Assembly: GCF_023091745.1 (NCBI RefSeq)
Contig: NC_068922.1
Coordinates: 32,654,501 to 32,718,500 of the forward strand
Length of the DNA: 64,000 nt
Reading direction: 5' to 3'
Source: Budorcas taxicolor
Lineage: Eukaryota > Chordata > Mammalia > Artiodactyla > Bovidae
In this document: in pieces, positions 11,550 to 23,202 of the stretch
Position numbering within the stretch: position 1 is the first letter of the stretch
Layout: every line of letters starts with the position of its first letter
Notes under the pieces: model-generated
Seen by the model: only the letters and a program-made list of their open reading frames with translations
Told to the model about the DNA's origin: nothing
Database searches by the model: none
Made by a program: the position numbers and the translations under genes

Positions 11550-12803
11550 AGTCCCTTGGCTAGAAGGAAAAACAGAAAAAATTCTCAGAAGTACAACAAG
11601 CCTTAACTTTCACTTTACAACAGAAAGTTAGGTGAATCCAGGCTCCCATCCCAAGGGCTGATACTTAGAGAAAGAAAAGAAAAACAGAATGGATTTTCTT
11701 CTTTGAAATGCTGACTTTAAAAAAGAAAGAAAAAAAAGCACAACATAAGAGTTCCGAATTAAGTTTTGTTTGGGCCAAAATGAGGCCTTTAGCCCAGGAG
11801 ACAGCACCTTGGATAGCTCTGAGAAACTGCTCCAAAGAGGCAGGGGAGAAGGCCAGTATCTATGTGATTTTGGTGAAGGAGGAGTATTTGCAATCAAGCA
11901 CATATTTTTGCAGAAGGTTTCGGTCATCATCATGCAGAACTTTAGTGCTTTTCTAGATATGAGAAGATGTAAGAATTAGGCTCATAAAATCAGCTCCTGA
12001 AAACATCTATCTGAAGACCTGGTCTGCCAGTTTTTTCAAAGCACAGAGTGCCTCATTTCTGCTCTCCACCCTGAACGCCTTTCAGGGAGTGTTGAAGGTC
12101 AGTGGCTGCAGCAGCACATGATTTAGTCTTTGCAGAGGTAGATGGCAAGTGCCAGTGTGTAGTTGACAGAAATGTTCAAGAACAGGCTTGAAAAATACTA
12201 TTCATTTGAGAGACATCAAACCAGATCCTAAAGGTATAGGATAAATATTCCAGGCACAAGAGAGAAATTACCAACATTCACATAAGTCGAGAAATCATTT
12301 GTGAACACCAGATTGTGATCATTATAAACCTGTTTGCAACAAAGATACATTTTGCTCTGACATCAGGTATTTCAGGTGAATGTCAGTATTTTTCACTTAT
12401 AATACTTCTAACTACTCTGATTATACAAGAGGAAGACTTTCTGTAACATTCCCTAGTTCCTAGTGGTCTCTTGTCAGGAAGAGCTGTTAATCTTTGAATA
12501 GGAAGAGTTTACCCTCCTCATGGTGCCAGCAGCTGCAGTGAATTCAGGAAAATCTCACAGTCAGGAAAGTGAAGGCAGAGTCAAGCCAGAGATGGCTTGT
12601 TGAGCATCCTGAAAATACTTCATTTTTCCCATACTCAACACGTGAACCTACAGGTTTCTTGACTTGTGATATTTGAGGCAGAGTTCTCTGTAATTGCCAT
12701 AATATTTCTCTCCATTGAAAAAAGTTAACCGAGAAGATAAAGGATGTGAAGATTCATTTAACTTCTGTGCACTGATCTGAACAACTTTGGTTTTTTTGTT
12801 TAG

Positions 12804-12940
12804 AAATTTAACAATGACTGGTGGATAGGGCGATTGGTTAAAGAAGGCTGTGAAATCGGATTCATTCCAAGCCCAGTCAAGCTAGAAAACATGAGGCTAC
12901 AGCATGAACAGAGAGCCAAGCAAGGGAAATTCTACTCCAG
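12804..12940 (+). CDS. CACNB2: CACNB2 exon 5: SH3 core with WW motif
   Basis: 137 nt: 45 codons plus AG, so the last Ser codon is completed by exon 6. The acceptor is TTTTTTTGTTTAG and the donor GTAGGAGA. It encodes [20 protein letters not shown], then [20 protein letters not shown] and the start of the HOOK. The WW pair and the [15 protein letters not shown] strand are the recognisable centre of the beta-subunit SH3 fold. Confidence 0.97.
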
Positions 12941-13054
12941 GTAGGAGAAAAACATCAAGTTTTTGTGTCAGAGTTCAGACTGTACTATCATTCATGAACT
13001 GTTGGCTACTGTAATCTCCAATCTTTATTTTGTTAGAAAACTTACATTGTATTC

Positions 13055-13190
13055 GTTTCTATAATGATGCAAAAGCCATTGTCAATGACCATATTTTAGT
13101 GTCAGCAAGAATTTCTTTTGAGTGCCCACAAACAAGTCAAATAGAAGGTGCTTTGTGGTTTGGAACATCCATCTCCATTCACTAGTATTT
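13055..13190 (+). repeat. Local duplication, copy 1
   Basis: From GTTTCTATAATGATG to CACTAGTATTT. It aligns with 13884-14020 over its whole length; for example both contain CATATTTTAGTGTCAGCAAG and CTTTGTGGTTTGGAACATCC. I do not recognise it as a known repeat family. Confidence 0.85.
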
Positions 13191-13883
13191 TATAACTCTC
13201 GGGCTGTTTTAGTTCAGACTGGTGATACGGTTTACTGAGAGCATTACAAATCCTGTGTTTTAAAAACATCACCCAGCCTCTCATTTTCATCCTCTACGAG
13301 AGAGAATCAAATTAAGTGTTACCATGAAGGAAAGAAAAGAGCTAGGGTCATAGCGTATTAAATTCAGGCTTTAGTGCAGGGGAGATTCTGAAGTCCTAAT
13401 CTTGCTGAAAATACTCTGGCATCAAGCAGTCATGGTAACTAATCCCAGTATCCGGAGCTGCCTGGCATGGTAGGAAGATGTTTTAGAAATGACAGTCTCA
13501 AAGACCAGCAAAGAGCAGCTCTTGTGGTCTCTGAGTTTCACTTTCACTTAAGAAACTCAATTTTCAGTTCTACCCACTGCTTAACACTTAAAGAGAAACT
13601 CGGTAAGAAAGCAGTTAAAACTGTCCTTGCAGATGGCAATTAGATGAGTTATGTAATAAGCTGGAGCCAAATGATCTTTTTTCCTAGGAGTCTTAAGGCT
13701 GTTTGCCCTTCACTAGAATCATTAGAAGGGCTCCTCGAATATGGAGTAAATGTGAAAATGACCCCCTTGCAGACAAGTACAGGAATACGATTTGCTTCTT
13801 CCAGTGAAAGGATATGATATACGCAAGTCTTTTCTTAAATGCAAACTGCTAAGCTTTTGTTTCCTGAAGTTTATGTTTTATCT

Positions 13884-14020
13884 GTTTCTATGAGGACAAA
13901 AAATCCTTTGTCAAAGTCCATATTTTAGTGTCAGCAAGAATTTTTTTTTGAGTGCCCACACACAGGTCAAATATAAGATGCTTTGTGGTTTGGAACATCC
14001 ATCTTCATTCACTAGTATTT
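13884..14020 (+). repeat. Local duplication, copy 2
   Basis: A direct-orientation partner of 13055-13190 about 830 bp downstream. It carries small differences (GAATTTTTTTTTGAG versus GAATTTCTTTTGAG; CACACACAGG versus CACAAACAAG) and is followed by a T-rich run. Confidence 0.85.
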
Positions 14021-15109
14021 TTTTTTTCTTTTTTTGCCTAAGTAGGTGAAAATATTGTTTTCTTGCTTTCTTATTCAGAGGTTTTTACATTTGTCTCCAA
14101 ACATTTTAAATATACTTTTGTTTTGAGGGCATAGCTAGAATTCAGCAGTATTATAAAACTCAGATTTATAAGTGATTAAAAAAAAATCCACAGAAATCAA
14201 AAGCAGTAGAATTGGAGCCTGGCTCAAGAACATGACATTTTTATGGAATTGAACGTGAAGGGCAAATTTGCATTCTGAACATTTTGGCTCTTCGCACTGT
14301 TTGCCAGTTTTACACAACTCAAATAATACTTTGATTGTTATGAAAATTCAAAGACTTAATAGTTTAGGGAAAAAAAAAAACTTCTGGAAGAAAATGTTTT
14401 GGTCTTGCTAATGAGTATTTTTAAATAACTGCCAGAAATGGCTTCTCTAAATACCACTTTTTTACTACTTTTACAAGGTGTCTGGTGTCCTTGTTAAACA
14501 TGCTAGGGTATCTTTTAAGAACCTTAAAAAGCCATAGAGGCCTTCTGGTGGTTGCTTAAAGCTTTGATGTTTATCTTTTTTACACGTTAAAATGCCAGGA
14601 TGGTAGCAACAAAATTCAGCCTGTCACTGGTATTTTAGTGGAATTTATATTTTCTTATGAATATTCATAAAATATTAAACATATGTAAATATTTACAAAA
14701 TCTCACTCTTGGATACATAGACACTGTGGCAGATTATGTCCACTAGACCTGGGCTTGGCAGTGATAATAAACATTTGGCCATAAGATTGTCTCGCTGAAA
14801 TTCCATGTCACTCTTTTAAAATATTCCTTTCCCTCCACCTCTGTGAGGGGGTCATGTAGTGTATCATTTTGCATGCAAGTCACTGGTAAAAACATCAATG
14901 CCACCGATCTTATATTAACTCCAGAGTTTCTAAGACACTAAAGCATGTCTCAGATCAAACTTTAGAATTTGGTAGTTCTGAAGTTCAGATCATTCCTAAA
15001 TGAGCCAAGTTGAACCCTCCATGTTAGCCATGTTTGAGAAATGTTCGAGGTATACTCTGAGAGTTAAATCATGGAACACTGTCATGCTCTCTCAAGTGTC
15101 TTTTAGAGA

Positions 15110-15385
15110 AGGGATTCCCAACCCTCAGGCCATGAACCAGTACCCCCGGCCCGTCAGGAGCCAGGTCCCATAGCAGAAGGTGAGCTGCACACAAGTGAAG
15201 TTTCATCTATATTTACAGCCACTCCCCATCACTTGAATTCCCTCCTGAGCTCCATCTCCTGCTCAAAGAGCTCAGTAAATGTAACACACTTGAATTATCC
15301 AAAACCAATCCACACCCTCTGTTCCTTGGAGAAATTGTCTTCCACAAAACTGGTCCCTGATGCCAAAAAGGTTGAGGACCACTGT
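15110..15385 (+). mobile_element. MER1-type hAT-Charlie non-autonomous element
   Basis: Starts GGGATTCCCAACCCTCAGGC and ends AAAAAGGTTGAGGACCACTG, the two ends of the MER1 consensus. Its middle is deleted relative to the copy at 20073-20415. Confidence 0.7.
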
Positions 15386-15920
15386 TTTAGAGGTTGGCAA
15401 ATTTTATTATTGCTGTGTTGCTGGGTTGCTTTTTTTTAATAGATTGCTCATGAATACTTGAATACTGTACATCTTGGTACACAAAAAAGAAGCAAGCTGC
15501 TTCTGGTGTACAAGAAAAAGGAGTAGGAACCCAGTGAAAAAGAAACAAGTTTGGGTGTTAGCCTGCGGGTTCTATGCATTGCTTCCAAGAGTCTTGAAAA
15601 TGAGAAACAGGAAATCTTTCCTCTTAATCCATTTGCGATCCTGGCAGAGGGTTTGTTGGGTGCAGCAGGTACCCTAGTTTTCCTCAGTCTCTCGGGGCCT
15701 TTTCAAATTAAGCCTTGAATCTGAAACGGAGACCTTGACACAGATGTTTCAAGCACTTCAGGAGCCCACTGGGAAATTACTCTTTGCCTCCTTGGAGGCA
15801 AGGCAGATTTAAAGTTCAATAAAAAACATAATGAGTAATCATCATGTTTATTGAGCAGTACAAATGTCTTCATCTCTGAAATAAGTGTCAGTTGTAATAT
15901 AAACTTTTGCTTTACTCCAG

Positions 15921-15997
15921 TAAATCAGGAGGAAATTCATCATCCAGTTTGGGTGACATAGTACCTAGTTCCAGAAAATCGACACCTCCATCATCTG
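15921..15997 (+). CDS. CACNB2: CACNB2 exon 6: start of HOOK linker
   Basis: 77 nt, entering in phase 2 (AG|T = Ser) and leaving one base (G). It encodes [20 protein letters not shown] then TPPSS. The acceptor is TTTACTCCAG and the donor GTAAGTAG. The Ser-rich, low-complexity peptide is the beginning of the flexible HOOK between the SH3 halves. The one-base overhang fixes the phase that each exon 7 alternative must accept. Confidence 0.96.
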
Positions 15998-17559
15998 GTA
16001 AGTAGGTAGTAAGTGCTGAACAGTACCTACTGCATTTCATGCTTGTCTCCGTCTTACCTAGCTGTGGGAGTTTCCATAAACCGAGTCACTAGTTAACCCT
16101 CAAGACGTTCAGAGGGAGCAGAAATGAGAATGGTGTTAGGAACAATATGGGCAACTTTCTTTCTGCCTTTGAAAAAAAACCCAGAAATGGTGTCAGTGTG
16201 TTCACGGTTTAGAAGATCAAGATGATGAGCAGATTTAACTTTCTAGTCCCCCTCTACACGGTGGTCCCTGGCACATTGTCATGGTCTGTAAATGAATGAA
16301 CGTTCACAATCAATCAGAGTGCCATGGGAGGTAAAAGAGAAGGATAAAAAAAAAGTTTAGAAAAGTGAAGAAAGAAGGACCAAGTGATGATGGATTGATG
16401 GGTCTGACATGAACTCTACCCAGGAAGCTCCATGGAACATGGTAGAAGACGTACAGAAACACTGAACAAAAGATGGAAACACTTCCAGGAAGAGTAATGA
16501 CTGTTTTTTCCCCAAAGCCCTGAAGAAGAATGTGAATTTCTGATTATTTTAGAAATAAGTATTTTAGAAATAATTTATAGGTCAGTATTGTTCAAGACTT
16601 ACTTGAAAAATGATTCCTTGTCTATCTGCAATTCATTAACTGAATTTGTATTTGCTCAGCCTGGCAACTCTACCATTCTGTGTTGAACTTGGAGTTCTGT
16701 ATCAACAGGAGACAAATTGGTTGAATGGGGGTGAAAATTTATGATCGGAGTCTTAGTTTGCTAAGAGATGCAATTGAAAGTCAGAGGAAGATGGTAAGGA
16801 TGGGCCAGTGGAGCATTTGGGTGATTTCTAGGAAGCTAGAAGTGGGAAGAGGTCAAAGACAGAGAATTCTGCCCCTGTGGAGAAATGAAGGAACAGTATA
16901 ATTGCACCATGACTGCCTGGTCTTAAGGGTCCCCCTTGTTACTGATGATTGTACCTTGTTCCAAGATGTTAGCAGCTTTCATAGACCCATCCTAGCTTCT
17001 TTGTTAAAACTGGAGGATTTGTTAAGTGAGCAAAGTCTGAGCACAATAAGAAATCAACTGTATTAGAATGTATATTGATTTCCAAAGTCAAGTACTTACA
17101 ACTAGCTATAATTCTAAGTTAAGTAAAATAGTATGTTTGAAATGAAACATCAGAGCCCTTTAGGGATGATGTGAGGTTGTCTTCCTCTGATTGGTGGTGA
17201 TTAGATATTCCCTGAGTGCCCAATGGAAAGGAGGCTTCTCTCTACCTGTCAAATGGGTGGAGTTGCAGCGATTATAGTGCAAACCTTATTCTCTTCCTCT
17301 GTGTCTTCAAAACTGTCTTAGAGACTCCTGAGGATTGTCACTAGCTCCTGAAATAGGAAAATGCCAGTTCCTTGTGTTAAACAGCATCCTTGCCCTCAGA
17401 CTGCCAGCCCCACTTCTGTCAACCCGGAAGTTTTCTGTTTCCTTTAATTGAAATGTAGCCTTCTCATCATCTTGGCGATATAATGAGAGCTAACAACATG
17501 CATTTTGAAGAACAAGTGAGTGTGTTTGGAAAGTAACATTTCATTTCTGTAGCGGATGT

Positions 17560-17660
17560 TATGTGCATATGTGTTAAGTTGCTTCAGTCATGTCCAACTC
17601 TGTAATCCTATGAACTCTGTCCATGAGATTCTTCAGGGAGGAAAACTGGAGAATACTGCC
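17560..17660 (-). mobile_element. Bov-A SINE fragment
   Basis: Contains TTGCTTCAGTCATGTCCAAC and degraded Bov-A text. Truncated and rather diverged. Confidence 0.6.
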
Positions 17661-17741
17661 ATGCTCATTCGTCATTCCTGAACATCAAGTTCAATTAAGA
17701 GTTTCATACAATAAAGATGATTTTTTTATTCAATATCCTGT

Positions 17742-17865
17742 GATAACCCATAATGGAAAAGAATATAAAAAAGAATGTATTATGGAATCACTTTTTGCTG
17801 TATGGGAAAAATTAACATGATATGTTAAATCAACTATACTTTAATTTTAAAAAGAGAAAAGTACA
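17742..17865 (+). mobile_element. L1 3' UTR fragment
   Basis: ATAATGGAAAAGAATATAAA and AATCAACTATACTTTAATTT are typical of the ruminant L1 3' terminus. Confidence 0.65.
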
Positions 17866-18130
17866 AATTATATTCTTTAAAACATAGATAATTTTTGAAA
17901 AACAATCTCTTCACCATCATCACCTTACAGTGTGCAAGTGCTGACATTTTCATCTGGTTAAAAAAAAAACTGTGTAAAGAAAACAAAGAGATTTTTAACT
18001 TCACCCAAGTTTTATACAGAGACACTTTTATAATTTGGAATTACTTTTCTGAATACCAAGTGCAAACCACCCTGTGAGTAAGTGAACTAGAAATATTAAC
18101 CACCTACAAAATATGTGACAGATACATTGT

Positions 18131-18357
18131 AGGCATGTGACTGCTCAGTCTCTCGAGTCGTGTCTGACTCTTCTCGACCCCATGGAATGTAACCTTCCAG
18201 GCTTCTCTGTCCATGGGATTTCCCAGGCAAGAATACTGGAGCAGGTTGCCATTTCCTTCTCAGGTGGATCTTCCCGACCCAGAGATTGAACCCATGTCTC
18301 CCGCATCTCCTCCGTTGGCAGGTGGATTCTTTACCCCTGAAACACCAGTGAAGCCCT
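18131..18357 (-). mobile_element. Bov-tA SINE
   Basis: Minus strand head AGGGCTTCACTGGTGTTTCA, box B GGTTCAATCTCTGGG, then a Bov-A body ending near GACTGAGCAGTC. It carries a short internal insertion near 18300. Confidence 0.8.
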
Positions 18358-18652
18358 AGTAAGTATGTTAGGCTCCTGCTATGCTTTTGAATCAACACTA
18401 CAATTTACCTAATAGACAACCTAAGAAAATTCTACAGAGAGGTTCCCCCAATCTTCTTAGACAGGTTCCACGGAAACCTATTGAACCTATCAAATGTGGA
18501 TTGGCCTCCAATGATTAATCATCATCTTTTGTTTCCCAAGGCCCTATCTACAAGTAAGCTCACCCGTTATAAGACCAAAGAGTAGCAGCACTTGCCCCAA
18601 GTAAATATAATTGGAGGGTCTCCAGGATTTGGGAAAGGAAAAATTTCCACCT

Positions 18653-18970
18653 CGGACGTCCATGGTGGTCCGGTGGTTAAGAATCCACCTGCCAATGCAG
18701 GGGACGTGGGTTTGATCCCTGGTCTGGGAAGATCCCACTTGCTGCAGGCCTACTAAGCACACGCACCACAACCACTGAGCCTGTAGGCTGCAAGTACGGA
18801 AGCCGATGTACCAAGAGCCCGTGCTCCACAGCCAGGGAAGCCACCACAGCGAGAGGCCCGCACACCACATCTGGAGAGGAGCCCCTGCTCTCACAGCTAG
18901 AGGAAGCCCATGCCACAGCAGCAAAGATCCAGCACAGCCGAAACCAAATAACTGTAAAAAGAAAAAGAGA
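18653..18970 (+). mobile_element. CHR-type SINE, near full length
   Basis: Head GGACGTCCATGGTGGTCCGG, box B GGTTTGATCCCTGGT, a long body with CGTGCTCCACAGCCAGGGAA and an AAAAAGAAAAAGAGAG tail. The 162-codon open frame antisense to it (19032 to 18544) is a SINE artefact. Confidence 0.8.
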
Positions 18971-19520
18971 GACAGTCCCACCTCACCCCTGGGGAATGAG
19001 GCAGTAGCTGGTTGCACAAGCATACTGTACACCTACACGGGTGTGTCCACACGCTCAACCCTAGCACATCACTCAACTCGACCCAGCTGTCTAAGATTAC
19101 GCTTAAATTTAGAGTTCAAAAAACATTTCCAAGGCTCTCTGCCAAAAACAAATAATAATTTTTAAAACCAAAGCATGCTCATGAAGAGGACAAAAATAAA
19201 CTATTTTTAAAGGAGACAGTTTTCCCAAGTAAATACTAACGTTTGCCAAGGTATGCTGATGCAAGCATGAAATTTAAAAGGAGCATCTCACACCTCTCAG
19301 AATAAGAACCATCTGAGCCTATTAAAGTATATAGAATCATTTAAAGAGTCAAACATGCTTCTCAACTTTTAGTAAATTTCTTGAATGTGAAGTAGCCAAA
19401 TGATTTAGATGCTTTTAGATCTAAGTTAACCAAAGTCAAGACTAGAAAACTGTGAAGTCTTCAGTTTGAGATTTTGAGCCCTTATGTCCAAATGCAGGTA
19501 AATTGCAAACCTGACTCAGG

Positions 19521-19521
<1 letters not shown>

Positions 19522-19564
<43 letters not shown>
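19522..19564. repeat. (TG)21 microsatellite
   Basis: An uninterrupted TG dinucleotide run of about 43 nt, likely polymorphic in length. Confidence 0.95.
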
Positions 19565-19566
<2 letters not shown>

Positions 19567-19837
19567 CCAAACATCTGGGCTATGGCTCAGCTCAACTTTT
19601 TATGCACTGTCACTCTTCCTTTAAATAAAAAACCCAATGGACCAATCATAACATTCAGTTCCTGAACTTTACCATCCCAAGGTCCTGTCAGCTCTGAAAG
19701 ACCACTGAGTATCCTCAATTTCAGAGAGGTTGTCAAGTGTACTATCCCTTGAATGTAGCCTTTATAAGTCCAATAACAGATTAGAAAGGTAGAGCATATT
19801 AGAATTAACCACCAAAAGGGAAACTGATTGGGATGGT

Positions 19838-20046
19838 GGTTGTTTAGTTGCTAAATCGTGTCAGACTCTCTTGTGACCCCATGGACTGTACCCCATCAGA
19901 CTTCTCCATCCATGGGCTTTCCCAGGCAAGAACACTAGAGCAGGTTGCCATTTCCTTCTCTAGGGGATCTTCCCAACCCAGGGATGGAACCCGTGTCTCC
20001 TGCATCGGCAGGTGGATTCTTTACCACTGAGCCACCTGGGAAGTCC
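19838..20046 (-). mobile_element. Bov-tA SINE
   Basis: Minus strand head GGACTTCCCAGGTGGCTCAG, box B GGTTCCATCCCTGGG, body to GTCTGACACGATTTAGCAAC. Confidence 0.85.
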
Positions 20047-20072
20047 TTGACTTGGATTAAGACGTACTCTAG

Positions 20073-20415
20073 CAGGGATTCCTAGTCAGTTAGGAACTGG
20101 GCTGTCCTGTGGGAGGTGAGCAGCAGGCTAGCCAGCAAAGCTTCATTTGTATTTACAGCTACTTCCTATCACTCGCATTACAACCTGAGCTCCGCCTCCT
20201 GTTAGATTAGCAGCGGCGTTAGATTCTCATGGGAGTGTGAACCCTAACCCCTAAAGTCAAGGCATAATATCTTGAGATTGCCACAAAATAGAAATAAAGT
20301 GCACAAGAAATGCAATGCCCTCGAATTATCCCCAGACCATGTCCCCCACCAGGTCCATGGAAAAATTGTCTTCCACGATACTGGTTCCTGGTCCCCAAAT
20401 GCTGGGAGACCACTG
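20073..20415 (+). mobile_element. MER1-type hAT-Charlie element, longer copy
   Basis: Starts CAGGGATTCCTAGTCAGTTA, contains the family's CGCCTCCTGTTAGATTAGCA block and ends with TGGGAGACCACTG. Same orientation as 15110-15385. Confidence 0.75.
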
Positions 20416-22376
20416 TACTGTGGGACTAATGAAAACCTGACCCACACCCTCTCCATCTTATGCAGGAAGACACGAATAACATGCTCCCTAAACTGAGATT
20501 CAAGGAAGAGCCTCATTGGGTGGTATACATGTCAGCATTAGTTCAAACACTGGGCACATTTCATAATGTTTCTATTGTACAACACATGCTGATCCTAGAG
20601 CTTATCCAAAGGCACAGATGGGATAAAGAGAAAGACATATTTACTGGGCATATCTAACTACCTACCAGGAATTAATTCAGACCATTATGACTCATGGAGA
20701 AAGAGCATCCGACCTCAGCTTTATGCACGCAAGAGCTGATATTTGCAACACTGTGCTAACAATGCCAGGTGTTTGCTCCATCCCAGTATTTCAACCTAAT
20801 CAAATAAAGAGGAACAATTCAACAAGACAGCTCATTTTCGAAAGGCTGAGTGAATCATCTAACATCCATAATAACTTCAACATTGAAAAATAACGTGACG
20901 CCTGTCGGATGATCTCTGGTCATTTGGAAAGGTTCACGGTGCCTGTCACAAGCCAGGGCAGCCAGTGTTTCAGAGGGCATGGAAGCTAAGGTGTTGAAAC
21001 ACCAAGCTGTCTGTCCTTTCACAAGAGTAATTTGGTCCTTAAATCTGAATGGACTGTGGTTTATGTTAAGAGAATGACATGAAAAAAGAGAGAGAGTGAC
21101 ATATGTAATATGAGGTTTTCCTGGGCAAGTTGATTTCTTCTTTTCTTCTTCTACTTGATCCCATCTAAAGGACAGAATAATTTTCTAGTGGGCTCAACTC
21201 CATAATATCTTCCTGAATCCTGACTCTTGAGGACATGACCCCACTCGGGAAGCTTAGGGAATTGGATGAGAGCACCAGGATTGTTGCAGGACCTCAGCTG
21301 GAGAGGCAGCCTGGTGGAGGGATGGGATATAGCACCACAGAGGCAGAAGTAGATACTGAGCTTTTGCCAAAAACAAGTCCCTTCAACTCTGAGAATTTAT
21401 CTTTTCAGTCTTGAAAAATAAGAGAGTTGCCATTGATTATGCAAATACTTTCCAGCTCTGGTTTCTGCCATGGATCAAATTATGTAGTGATTGCATGTGG
21501 ATACACTGTATAAACCTCATAAGGAGATGATGAATCTTTTTCATTGAAGATTTTAATTTTTCACTGCTGTTTTCAGAGCCAATGAGTTTGAAAGGTGAAA
21601 GCATGTCAAACCACAGACCTAAACCCCTCATTCTCCAGATGAGGAGATCAGTGGTATAATCCCTTGGGTTTTACTGCCCTTCTGCGATGCCTCTCATGTA
21701 AATCCAGCGAATTTATATAAAATCATCAGGAGGCTACTTAGGCTGTTGTATAAGATTCATTTTGAGGTCATCGCATCCAGTAGCTTTTAATTAGTTTTCC
21801 ATCAGACCTGCCTCAAGAGTGCCCAAATCATGGTGAAATCATTTCCATCTGGTCCATCCTGGGACCCTCTAGAGTCATTTGTCTTGTGTATAACTTCTTT
21901 ATGTCACTGGATTTAGGATTTTCTGTTCTCTCTGTCCCTCACATGCCTTTTATAATTTCAGTGAACCATTTCACACTGCCCTTATGTTCATCTAAGCTCA
22001 ATAAGAAATTGGAGGCATAAAGTGATCAAGGTTGCTGATTATCTGAAAGCTGGTTTAAGCTATGGGAAGAATCGAAGGTTTTCTGTCCTGACGGCTGATT
22101 TGGAAAATATCAATATTATATTTGAAACTACAAATTTAAAAACTTGTTCCTCGAAAAACAAAATCTTATTCAACAGATTGAGAGGATTTTTGTTTAATTT
22201 GATGACAGTCTTTATGTGTTTTACCTTGAAACTTGACTTTGTTGACTGTGCTTAGCACTGTGTGATAGATCTTTGACTATGATTAGCTTTGTTTGCTTTT
22301 CATCTTATTTTTTTGATAACCAATTTTTTCCTCTCCCATCTACCTGATGATTTTTGAATTGTTTGTCTGTATATAG

Positions 22377-22510
22377 CTATAGACATAGATGCTACTGGCT
22401 TAGATGCAGAAGACAATGATATTCCAGCAAACCACCGCTCCCCTAAACCCAGTGCAAACAGTGTAACGTCACCCCACTCCAAAGAGAAAAGAATGCCCTT
22501 CTTTAAGAAG
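22377..22510 (+). CDS. CACNB2: CACNB2 alternative exon 7A (long HOOK)
   Basis: 134 nt, completing the G left by exon 6 to GCT (Ala) and ending on a codon boundary: AIDIDATGLDAEDNDIPANH, then RSPKPSANSVTSPHSKEKRM and PFFKK. The acceptor is TATATAG and the donor GTAACATG. It is one of three interchangeable HOOK cassettes. In beta subunits this choice changes inactivation speed and membrane/cytosol distribution. Acidic at the start, basic and Ser/Pro-rich at the end. The TATATAG acceptor follows a fairly weak pyrimidine tract. Confidence 0.96.
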
Positions 22511-22611
22511 GTAACATGAACTTCCAAGCTTCGTCTGTCCACGCGCTCAACTGCACTGCGTCACATTTCTAGTCTTGTGGACTGTCTGCGTCCTTGATAA
22601 AGCCAATAACA

Positions 22612-22617
22612 TGCATG
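22612..22617 (+). promoter_or_regulatory. TGCATG motif between exons 7A and 7B
   Basis: Lies 101 nt after exon 7A and 37 nt before exon 7B, inside the 144-nt intron separating them. As an RBFOX site its position would predict support for 7A and repression of 7B. A random hexamer is expected about once in 4 kb per strand, so this is suggestive only. Confidence 0.4.
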
Positions 22618-22654
22618 CTTTGTTATTCTTTGTTTCTTTTCCATGCTGCTGTAG

Positions 22655-22674
22655 CTAAGCAGAAGCAGAAATCG
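22655..22674 (+). CDS. CACNB2: CACNB2 alternative exon 7B (20-nt micro-exon)
   Basis: A micro-exon between CTGCTGTAG and GTAAGTTC. With the preceding G it reads AKQKQKS, a short basic HOOK in place of the 45 residues of 7A. The pyrimidine-rich tract TTATTCTTTGTTTCTTTTCC and strong GTAAGT donor support it as a real exon. It is too short to be found by open-frame methods. Confidence 0.95.
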
Positions 22675-23140
22675 GTAAGTTCACATTGACATAAGCTGTG
22701 TTTATCCTGCCCCTGGCATCATTAGCATTCAGTCCCACAGTTAATATTCAACACGATCATTACTGTCCTAAGAAAAGAATGTATCAAGCAGCTAACTGAG
22801 TCCATTCAGACCAGCTAAATTCAGTGAGTGACCTGTAGAAGCACCATTACAGTACTTAGCCTTTTTGATGGAATAACAGCTACCACCCAGGGCATTCGTT
22901 CCAACATTCTAGGAACGTCCAATGCTGAAGACTCCATTTGTAATGCACCTCTCTCGGGCATGCTTCTGTCTCTATCACTTTCTTTCCTCCGGAAATTTAA
23001 CTAATAATCAAGCATATGAAAAACCATTATTCGATTCTGATTTATGATATCCAGATACATAGCTTGTACTAAAAAAAAAATTTTTTTTTCAATTCTTCAA
23101 TTTTTAATTTAGTCAGTTATTTAAACTTCTAATCCACTAG
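22675..23140 (+). other. CACNB2: Intron between exons 7B and 7C
   Basis: 466 nt without any transposon I can recognise; AT-rich towards the 7C acceptor, with an A-run/T-run at 23071-23090. Confidence 0.8.
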
Positions 23141-23202
23141 GTGCAAAATCTGCAGATGAACAAGACCAGTGGAAAACTGCAGGCTTGTTTTGGCGGTTTA
23201 CT
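23141..23202 (+). CDS. CACNB2: CACNB2 alternative exon 7C
   Basis: 62 nt between AATCCACTAG and GTGAGTTT. With the preceding G it reads GAKSADEQDQWKTAGLFWRF, then T, and joins exon 8 in frame. This peptide occurs in known beta-2 splice forms. Unlike 7A and 7B it is aromatic-rich at its end (LFWRF). It matches 7A and 7B in phase (length 2 modulo 3), so it is a third mutually exclusive choice. Confidence 0.93.

Larger units (their letters stand above)
10438..12803 (+). other. CACNB2: Intron 4
   Basis: Holds a hAT-like remnant (10568-10690), a Bov-tA SINE (11334-11549) and otherwise apparently single-copy DNA. No further exon is seen. Confidence 0.85.
12941..15920 (+). other. CACNB2: Intron 5
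   Basis: Contains an internal duplicated segment (13055-13190 and 13884-14020), a MER1-type hAT copy (15110-15385) and otherwise AT-rich DNA in which I see no exon and no recent SINE. Confidence 0.85.
15998..22376 (+). other. CACNB2: Intron 6
   Basis: Holds Bov-A/Bov-tA SINEs (17560, 18131, 19838), a long CHR SINE (18653), an L1 tail (17742), a TG microsatellite (19522) and a MER1 element (20073). From 20420 to 22376 I see nothing recognisable: no exon, no young repeat. Confidence 0.8.

Noticed and set aside
15233..15439. 68-codon open frame in intron 5
   Set aside because: Lies in the MER1 transposon remnant.
18544..19032. 162-codon minus-strand frame
   Set aside because: Antisense of the CHR SINE at 18653-18970.
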